A stretch of DNA of 59,279 nt from JAJPHU01 sp035553375 (GTDB lineage: Bacteria; Planctomycetota; Planctomycetia; Gemmatales; Gemmataceae): NCBI GenBank assembly GCA_035553375.1, contig DATNCY010000251.1:1-59279 (forward strand). Direction: 5' to 3'. Positions 48,414 to 56,400 of the stretch are shown here, piece after piece (position 1 is the first letter of the stretch; the number at the start of each line of letters is the position of its first letter). The notes under the pieces are model-generated. The model ran no database searches, had not been told where the DNA came from, and saw only the letters and a list, made by a program, of their open reading frames with translations. The translations under genes were made by a program, and so were the position numbers.

Positions 48414-48762
48414 CGGACGCGTCCTTATTTTGCACGAACGTAAACGGTAGGGTGCTGACGCTTCCGGCTCGCGCCCTACTGTTTACGTTCGTGCAAGTCT
48501 CTCGATCCCATCTCAAGCCTGCAAATCCCTATTCCGGTAAGCGCCGGCAAATGTCGTGTGTCCGGCGGATTCCCTCTTTTTCCTTCCTCTTGAGCTTGAG
48601 GCATTATATTTGCTGTAATTTGCCTGATTTCACATTGCGGAGGGTTTCAAGAACGGATATACATAATAAATCCCCATGATGAGTGAACCTTGGTTCTACT
48701 CATTTCGTCTGCTCCCCAAAGGGACGTTCGACTACCACCAGCTACATAATGGATACTCTCCA
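48414..48762. other. 349-bp gap between the BBP7 gene and the first giant gene
   Basis: It holds the inverted repeat at 48431-48495, then an A/T-richer leader (around 48600-48680) with no promoter I can support by both boxes. An alternative start of the next gene lies at 48676. Confidence 0.55.
48431..48495 (+). terminator. Long stem-loop after the BBP7 gene
   Basis: Near-perfect 22-bp arms TGCACGAACGTAAACGGTAG then GG (48431-48452) and complement (48474-48495). It probably ends BBP7 transcription or protects its mRNA; no T-run follows, so it may simply be another repeat. Confidence 0.6.
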
Positions 48763-51700
48763 ATGATACGCTCCTTGTGGTTTCGTCGGCTGCGACGCTG
48801 GCTGTTTCTGCGCCCCGCGAAGTCTATCCGCATGCGACGCGAGACGCCGCGCACACGTCTCCAACTGGAACCGTTGGAAGATCGAACCCTGCTGACGGCC
48901 TACACGGTCACCAGTCTCACGGATACAGGCGTCGGTTCGGGCACGTCCGGCGACATCCGTTATTGCATCAACCAGGCGAACATCCCAACCAATAACAACA
49001 GCACCATCACTTTCAGCAGTAGTCTGTCCGGCAAGACCATCACGCTCACCCAGGGCGAGTTGCAGATCTCCGATAATATGACCATCACGGGACTGGGTGC
49101 CACGAAGTTGACTATCAGCGGCGGCCACGTCCCGTTCGGCAGTACGGGTTTCCGCGTCTTCGACATCACCTCCAATAATGCGACGGTAACCATCTCCGGC
49201 CTGACTATCACCGCCGGCAATGCCTCGCCCGCCGTCAATTTTTTGGGCAACCAGGGCGGCGATATTTTTAATGGCGGCAACCTGACTCTTTCCAATGACA
49301 TCATCAGCAACGGTCAGGCCACTGGGTTCGTCGGAGGCCCCATCGGTCGCGGCGGCGGCATCTTCAATGCCCAGAGCGCTACGCTGCTTCTCGACAACAC
49401 GGTCGTCAAGAGCAATCTGGCGGGTACGGCGTTCGCGGGGTTCGGAGGTCAGGCGGCGGGGGGCGGCATCTACAATGATGTGGGCGCTCTCGTGATTCTC
49501 CAGGGCGGCACCCAGGTCATCAACAATCAAGCCCAGGGAAGCAACGGCTTCTTTGGCTTCGGCGGCTTTACCCCGCCCAATAACACCAAAGGCCCTGGCG
49601 GCAGCGGCGGCAGCGGCGGTAATGGCAGCGGGGGCGGTTCGGCTCAGGGGGGCGGTCTCTACAGCAATGGCACCGTGACCATTCTCGGTACCGCTGCGAA
49701 ACCGATTCTCTTCTCCGGCAATTTGGCTCAGGGCGGCATCGGCGGCGACGGTGGCACGGGCGGCAACGGTGCCAGCGGGTCTACCACGGGCGGTGACGGC
49801 GGAGATGGCGGTGACGGCGGAGCAGGCGGTCTCGCCGAGGGCGGCGCGATCGACAATCTGGGCGTGCTGACGGGCTTCTCCAACGCTCTTTTTTCCAACA
49901 ACACCGCCTTGGGCGGCGCGGCCGGCAGCGCCGGTGCCGGCGGCAACGGCGGCAACGGTGCCGCCGGCAACGGCGGCAACGGCGGCAACTCCGGCACTGG
50001 CAACAATGGCGGCACGGCCACAGGGGGAGCCATCAATAATTTGGGCACAATGCAGACGATCAGTGCCCTTTCGTTTCAAACCGACATCGCTCAGGGTGGC
50101 GCGGCCGGCAACGGCGCGAAGGGAGGCAACGCTGGTACCGGCGGGATCGGCGCCAACGGCGGAACCGGCGGGGCCGGTGGGACGGGCGGCAGCGCCTTGG
50201 GCGGAGCGGTTACCAACAAACAGGGTTCGTTGAGCGTGAGCGGCAGCACCTTCACCAGCGATGCGGTGTTAGCTGGAGTTGGCGGGAACGCCGGCAACGG
50301 CGGTGTCGGTGCCGGAGCAGGTGCCGCCGGTGTCGGCGGTATCGGCGGCGGCGGCGGTGTTGCTCAAGGCGGTGGTTTGTACAACGCGGGAGATGCTGTC
50401 ACACTGGACGGCAGTACGTTCAGCAAAGGAAGCGCGAAGAGCGGCGCGGGCGGCGCAGGTGGCATAGGCAGCGTCGGCACCGCCGGTTTGGTGGGAGGGC
50501 ACGGCGGCGCGGGCGGCAACGGTGGTGCGGCCTACGGTGGTGCCGTGTTTAATCAGGGCGGCGACCTGACCATCGGGGCGAATGCCGCCAATACCTTCCT
50601 TGCCAATCAGGTGACGACTGGCACCGGCGGGGCAGGCGGGGCAGGCGGGGCGGGCGGCGCGAGTCCGGGACGCGGAGGCAATGGCGGCGTGGGCGCGCTC
50701 GGCGGGAGCGGCGGCGCGGGATATGGCGGCGCTATCGCCGTCATCACATCGAACCTGAGCGTGTCGTCCAGCGTCTTCGGAAAAGCCGGTAACGGCAACC
50801 AAGTAATCGGTGGAGCAGGTGGTATCGGCGGCGCGGCGGGCGCGGGAGGCGCGGGAACGGGAACTCTGGGGACCGGCGGCAATGGCGGCAACGGTGCCGC
50901 GGGTGGGATCGGCGCCTTCGTCTACGGCGGGGCCATCTCCGTCAGCCGCAACGCGACGAATGTCACCCTCGTGAACGATTCCTTCACGAACAATTCGATC
51001 ACCGCTGGCACGGGCAACAACGGCGGAGCGGGCGGAGCGGGCGGAGCGGGCGCACGTCCTCCGCGCAACACCTCCGCCAATGGAGGCAACGGCGGCACCG
51101 GCGGTCTTGGGGGAGGAGCCTTTGGCGGCGGCCTCTCTTACGATAACATCAGCGGGGGCAACAACACGATTTTGTCCACCGCCACCCCCTTCACCAACAA
51201 TACGGTCACGGGCGGTAATGGCGGCAATGGCGGAACCTTCGGAGCGGCGGGATTGGATGGAGGCTTCTTTGGATTCCACGGCGTGAGTGGAGCGGGGGGA
51301 TCGGCGCAGAACAGCGGCGGCGGTGGTTTATCCATTGTTGAAGAGTTCGGCGCGATGACCACGACGCTGACCGCCGCCATGATCGCCAATACTCTCACCG
51401 GCGCGATCACCGGCAACACCGTACACGGTGGCGCGGGCGGCGCAGGGCTCACGGGTAGTTCCGCCGCGCTGGGGGGCAACGGTGGCTCGGTCCAGGGCGG
51501 CGGCATTTACACCGCCAATTCCAGTCTGATGCTTAACGCCGTCTCCGTAGATACCAATGTCAGCACGGGCGGCAACGGCGGCAGCGGCGGCCTGGGGTTT
51601 GGCGGCGGCAGTAACGGCGGCGCCGGTGGATCGGCGCAAGGGGGCGGAGTCTCCTTCAATAACACCAGCAGCACCACCCTGACGTTCGCTCTCAACAATG

Positions 51701-53424
51701 GCACGGCCTCGAAGAACCAATTGACGGGCGGCAACGGCGGGGCGGGCGGTGCCGGCGGCTTCGACGCGGATCGCCATATCCCTGGTCGTCCCTTCCAGCC
51801 GGCCGCTTACGTTCCCGGCGGTTCGGGCGGTGCCGGCGGACAGACGCTGGGCGGCGGGCTCTTTCTCCAAGCGGACGGGGTCAGCGTAAACAACAATAAC
51901 ATCACCAACTCCACACTCGCCAGCAACGTCGTCCTGGCTGGCTCGGGCGGCGCGGGTGGGGCGGGTTCTTCCTCCTTGTCGGGAGTCAATCCCGGGTTGT
52001 TTGCCGCCGGCGGCAACGGCGGCTTGGCGGCGGGCGGCGGGCTGTACAACAACAGTACCAACGCCGGCACGGCCTCCACCCTCCATATCACCGGCAGCAC
52101 GCTGGCCAGCAATCGCGTCATGGGCGGTAACGGAAACGCCGGCGGCACGGGCACGACGGCCGATGGCGGACCCGGCGGCAACGGCGGCAACGGCGGCAAC
52201 GCCGAGGGTGGCGGACTTTTCAACGGTGACGACACCAACCTGATCGTCGTCAACAGCACCTTCGGCGGTCCATCCGCCGACCCCACCAAGCCCACGACCA
52301 ATGGCAATATCCTCAGCGGCGGCAACGGCGGTGCGGGCGGCAGCGCCGGCACTCCAGGCGGAGTTCCCAGCAATAACGGCGGCAACGGCGGCAACGGCGG
52401 GAGTGTCGAGGGCGGCGGGGTCTTCGTCAACAGCGGCACTGCCCAATTCATCAATGTCACCATCGTCAACAATCAGGCCGTGGCCTTCGGTGCGGGCGGA
52501 GCGTCCGGTTCCGGCGCGGGCATCGGCGGCATCGCCGGCACACCAGGCAATCCGGGCACCGGCCTCGCGGGTGGCTACTACGCCAATGGCGGCGCGAACG
52601 CGGTGGGCAACACAATCATCGACCTTAACGCGGCTGCCGCTTCTTTCGATGTCTTTGGCACCTTCACTAGTCTTGGCCACAATATCCTTGGCAGCACCAC
52701 CGGCGCCACCGGCTTCGGCGCGAGCGATCAAACCAACATCAACGAGGCGCAGCTTCAGCTGGGGCCACTCCAGAACAACGGCGGACTGACCTCGACCGCT
52801 GCCCTGCTGCCCGGCAGCGTGGCCATCGACGCGGGCGACAACGGTCTCGTCACCAGTCCGCCCTTCGGCAACCCGGCCACCGACCAACGCGGCACGGGAT
52901 TCGTCCGTATCTTCAACAACACCGTGGACATTGGCGCCTTCGAGTCTCAGGTGCCTCCCTCTCCTCCCGGACCTCCTCCCGGACCTCCTCCCGGACCGCC
53001 GCCGTCGCCGCCGCCCGGACCTCCCGGACCGCCGCCAGGCTTCCAGCCAACGAGTATTGTTATTACGAGCGTGCAGAATCAATATGCGGGGTTCACCCAA
53101 CTTGAGACGGTCACCGCGCTGGTCTTCAATCCGGCCGGCATTCCGATCAATGAGGGGTTCGTGAGCCTACAAGTTAACGGCCAAACCCTCATCGTTCCGG
53201 TGCATAACAATTTTGTCACCGTTACGTTTGCCACGCCGGTATTTGATCTGGCTATCTTGCCGAATTTGTTCTTTGCCCATACCCTAACAGCTTCCTACAC
53301 TGATCTCGGTGTACTGTTCGGTCCTTCCAGCACCGCTACCTCGGTGCCTGCCATCCTTTTTGACTTCATTTTCCACTTATTGGCCGTCCAAGAGGCCATG
53401 CTCATGCAGTTCCAGTTTGCTTAA
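48763..53424 (+). CDS. Giant Gly-rich beta-helix surface protein, copy 1
   Basis: A 1553-residue protein from ATG 48763. Basic leader MIRSLWFRRLRRWLFLRPAK, then LQLEPLEDRTLLTA (LExLExR), then GVGSGTSGDIRYCINQAN, a CSLREA-like cap of parallel beta-helix proteins. The next 1200 residues alternate N/G-rich loops (GGNGGNGG, GGAGGAGG) with beta-helix rungs (NLTLSNDIISNG, LNAVSVDTNVS). A choice-of-anchor-like end (NNGGLTSTAALLPGSVAIDA) leads to a Pro-rich hinge (PPGPPPGPPPGPPPSPPPGP) and an Ig-like end (TSIVITSVQNQYAGFTQLET), closed by VQEAMLMQFQFA. Composition resembles PE_PGRS proteins but without PE. The start could also be 48676. Probably an adhesin or cell-surface fibre. Confidence 0.88.
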   Translation: MIRSLWFRRLRRWLFLRPAKSIRMRRETPRTRLQLEPLEDRTLLTAYTVTSLTDTGVGSGTSGDIRYCINQANIPTNNNSTITFSSSLSGKTITLTQGELQISDNMTITGLGATKLTISGGHVPFGSTGFRVFDITSNNATVTISGLTITAGNASPAVNFLGNQGGDIFNGGNLTLSNDIISNGQATGFVGGPIGRGGGIFNAQSATLLLDNTVVKSNLAGTAFAGFGGQAAGGGIYNDVGALVILQGGTQVINNQAQGSNGFFGFGGFTPPNNTKGPGGSGGSGGNGSGGGSAQGGGLYSNGTVTILGTAAKPILFSGNLAQGGIGGDGGTGGNGASGSTTGGDGGDGGDGGAGGLAEGGAIDNLGVLTGFSNALFSNNTALGGAAGSAGAGGNGGNGAAGNGGNGGNSGTGNNGGTATGGAINNLGTMQTISALSFQTDIAQGGAAGNGAKGGNAGTGGIGANGGTGGAGGTGGSALGGAVTNKQGSLSVSGSTFTSDAVLAGVGGNAGNGGVGAGAGAAGVGGIGGGGGVAQGGGLYNAGDAVTLDGSTFSKGSAKSGAGGAGGIGSVGTAGLVGGHGGAGGNGGAAYGGAVFNQGGDLTIGANAANTFLANQVTTGTGGAGGAGGAGGASPGRGGNGGVGALGGSGGAGYGGAIAVITSNLSVSSSVFGKAGNGNQVIGGAGGIGGAAGAGGAGTGTLGTGGNGGNGAAGGIGAFVYGGAISVSRNATNVTLVNDSFTNNSITAGTGNNGGAGGAGGAGARPPRNTSANGGNGGTGGLGGGAFGGGLSYDNISGGNNTILSTATPFTNNTVTGGNGGNGGTFGAAGLDGGFFGFHGVSGAGGSAQNSGGGGLSIVEEFGAMTTTLTAAMIANTLTGAITGNTVHGGAGGAGLTGSSAALGGNGGSVQGGGIYTANSSLMLNAVSVDTNVSTGGNGGSGGLGFGGGSNGGAGGSAQGGGVSFNNTSSTTLTFALNNGTASKNQLTGGNGGAGGAGGFDADRHIPGRPFQPAAYVPGGSGGAGGQTLGGGLFLQADGVSVNNNNITNSTLASNVVLAGSGGAGGAGSSSLSGVNPGLFAAGGNGGLAAGGGLYNNSTNAGTASTLHITGSTLASNRVMGGNGNAGGTGTTADGGPGGNGGNGGNAEGGGLFNGDDTNLIVVNSTFGGPSADPTKPTTNGNILSGGNGGAGGSAGTPGGVPSNNGGNGGNGGSVEGGGVFVNSGTAQFINVTIVNNQAVAFGAGGASGSGAGIGGIAGTPGNPGTGLAGGYYANGGANAVGNTIIDLNAAAASFDVFGTFTSLGHNILGSTTGATGFGASDQTNINEAQLQLGPLQNNGGLTSTAALLPGSVAIDAGDNGLVTSPPFGNPATDQRGTGFVRIFNNTVDIGAFESQVPPSPPGPPPGPPPGPPPSPPPGPPGPPPGFQPTSIVITSVQNQYAGFTQLETVTALVFNPAGIPINEGFVSLQVNGQTLIVPVHNNFVTVTFATPVFDLAILPNLFFAHTLTASYTDLGVLFGPSSTATSVPAILFDFIFHLLAVQEAMLMQFQFA

Positions 53425-53437
53425 GGAGTCCGCGTCC

Positions 53438-56400
53438 ATGCACCGTTTTCTCTGGTTACGAACCATCCATCGTTGGCTGTTTTCTCGTCGCAATCCGCGC
53501 CGACGGACGGTTTCACCGCGATTTTACCGGCCGCTTATCCGGCCCCGGCTCGAGGCGCTGGAAGACCGCACGCTGCTGTCGGCGGCGGTCTACACGGTCA
53601 ACATCGGCGGCGACGCGGGCATCGGGTCGGGGACATCCGGCGACATCCGCTATTGCATCAACCAGGCGGATATTCCGGCCAACGCCGGCAGTACGATCAA
53701 ATTCAGCGGCATCATCGGCGGGAATATCTTCTTGCAACATGGCGAGTTGAAGATCACCGACGACATGACCATCCAGGGGCCAAGCGCCGTTGGTCTGAGC
53801 ATTAGCGGTTTTGGCGAGAGCCGCGTCTTCGACATTACCTCGAACGAAGCGCATGTGACGATCTCCGGCCTGACCATCACCGATGGCAACGCTTCGCCCT
53901 TCGACTCTTTTGGAGCTTCGGGCAACCAGGGCGGCGATATTTTCAACGGCGGCAACTTGACCCTTACTAATGACATCGTTAGTAACGGCGTGGCCAGCGG
54001 CATCGTCGGCGGTCCTCCGGGCCGTGGGGGTGGTATCTTCAACGCCGAAGGCTCGAACGGGCCGGGTTCGGGTGCCACGCTGACTTTGAATAACACGACT
54101 GTCACCGGCAATACGGCGCAGGGCAATGCGGGCAATTTGGCACAGGGCGGAGGACTCGGCGCGGGCGGCGGCATCTACAACGATCTCAACGCCACCCTGA
54201 TTATCGCAAGCGGCAGTCAGATTACCAACAACAAGGCACTGGGCGGCAACGGTGCCAACGGTATCGGTGGTCTTCAAGGCCTCCCCAACCCGGGCGGTAA
54301 CGGCGGCACCGGCAGCCCCGGCGGTGCCGGTGGTAACGGTAGCAACGGTGGCAATGGCACGACGGGAGGCGATGCCGAGGGTGGCGGCGTCTTCAATCTG
54401 GGAACCATCACCATCAGCAGCACCACGTTCACCGATAATGTGGCTCAGGCTGGCACCGGCGGCAATGGCGGCAACGGTGGCAACGGCGGCGTGGGCGGCA
54501 ACGGCGGCAACGGCGCCGATGCCGCTAATAAACAGCCCGGCGGCAAGGGCGGTGCCGGCGGCCTCGGCGGCAACGGCGGCGACGGCGGCTTCGGTGCAAA
54601 CGGCGGGGCGGCCTTCGGAGGTGCCATCTACAACGCCAGCGTCCTCACCGACATCAATTCGGTTCAGTTTTTGGGCAATCTCGTCCAGGGCGGCGCGGGC
54701 GGCGCGGGCGGCAACGGCGGCGCGGGCGGCAACGGCGGCGCGAAAAGCAAAAGCGCCGGCAGCGGCAACGGCGGCAACGGCGGCAGCGGCGGCAACGCCG
54801 GCAGCGGCAAAAGGGGCGGCATTGGCGGCGCCGGTCAGGGTGGCGGGGTGTATTCCAATGTGGGTACGATGACCGTGACGAACAGCAAGTTCATCGCGGA
54901 CAACCTCGGCATCGGCAATGGCGCGGCCAGCGGTGCTGGCGGCATCGGTGGCAGCGGCCTCAACGGCGGCAATGGCGGCAACGCCGGTACGGGCTCTTTT
55001 CCTGGTATCAACGGTGCCGGCGGCATCGGTGGTGCCAGCGGTGTCGGCGGCAACACCGGCATCGCCGCCGGCGGCTCCATATCCAATGACGGAGACGCCC
55101 TGACGGTAGCGGGTACGACCTTCACGTCCTCTCTGGTGACGAGCGGCAACGGCGGCGCGGGCGGGGCCGGCGGCAACGGCGGCAACGCCGGTGCCGGCGG
55201 TATTGGCTTCGTTAATGGTGCCAATGGCAACGGCTCCGTGGGGGGCACCGCAGGTGCCGCCTCGGGAGGCGCCATTAATGACACGGTGGCGGACCTGAAC
55301 GTGTCCTCCAGCACCTTCGGCGGAGTTCTCCAGGGGGCTGGCAATAAGGTCGTCGGCGGTGCCGGCGGCAGAGGCGGCGATGGCGGCATCACCTTCTCGC
55401 CCAACGGGATCGGCGGTGCCGGCGGGGTCGGCGGTGCCGCCTCCGGCGGCGCCATCGCCGTCAGCAACAACATCGGAGATCTCACGATTAGCGGTAGCGC
55501 CTTCTCGCACAATGCGGCCAGTTCTGGTGCCGGCGGTTCGGGGAGTCGGGGCAGAACTCAGGGTAGCGGTTCCAATGGCGGCGTGGCCTCGGGCGGCGGC
55601 GTGTCCTATTCCATCGCCGACACCAGCGGCAACCTCGCGGCACACTCCATCACGATCCGCTCCACGCCGTTCACCGGCAACCAAGTGACGGCCGCCCAGG
55701 GTGGAACCAAGACTGGTCCCAACGGGTCGGGCGGCAACGCCCAGGGAGGCGGGTTATACGTTTTCGACCAGATAGGGGCTCTCTCCGTAAACGCCAGTTC
55801 CAGCAACTTCACCAACAACACACTGAAGAGCGATACGGTCATCCTCGCCGCCGGAATACCCCAAGGCGTCTTCGGGGGAGGCATCGCTGTGATGTCGGGG
55901 GGAACGAACACGGGAACCCTGACTCTGAACAACAGTCAGATCGCCAACAACACCATCACCGCCGGTACGAACGGGTCGGCCAATGGAGGAGGAATCTATA
56001 GCCACGATTACAGCCTGGCGCTGACGAACAGCCCGGTGAGCGGAAATAAGGCCAGCGGCACCAGCGGCACCGGCGGCGGCATTTCGGCCAACTCGGACAA
56101 CGCCACCACGCCGGTTTCTTATGCGCTCACGGCCAGCAACGTGAACAAAAACCAGCTCCAACAGCTGGGCGGAACCTACTTCGCAACGACATCGGCCGGC
56201 ATCCTTCAGAATGGCGTGCAAGGGGGTGGTCTGTACTTGATGAACGGCAGCACCACCATCACCAGTAGCGATATCGACTCCAATAGTGCTACAAGCGTCA
56301 CCGGCCTCAACGGGGCCAACGGTGGTTTCTTCGGCGGTCCCGGCGGCAACGCCGAGAACGGTGGCTCCGCGATCGGCGGCGGCGTCTTTTACTTCAACGA

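Noticed and set aside
48742..53100. Several long minus-strand frames (Ala/Pro-rich) under the first giant gene
   Set aside because: Their open length follows from the GC-rich GGC/GGN codon pattern on the plus strand; composition is not protein-like and no start signals were seen.
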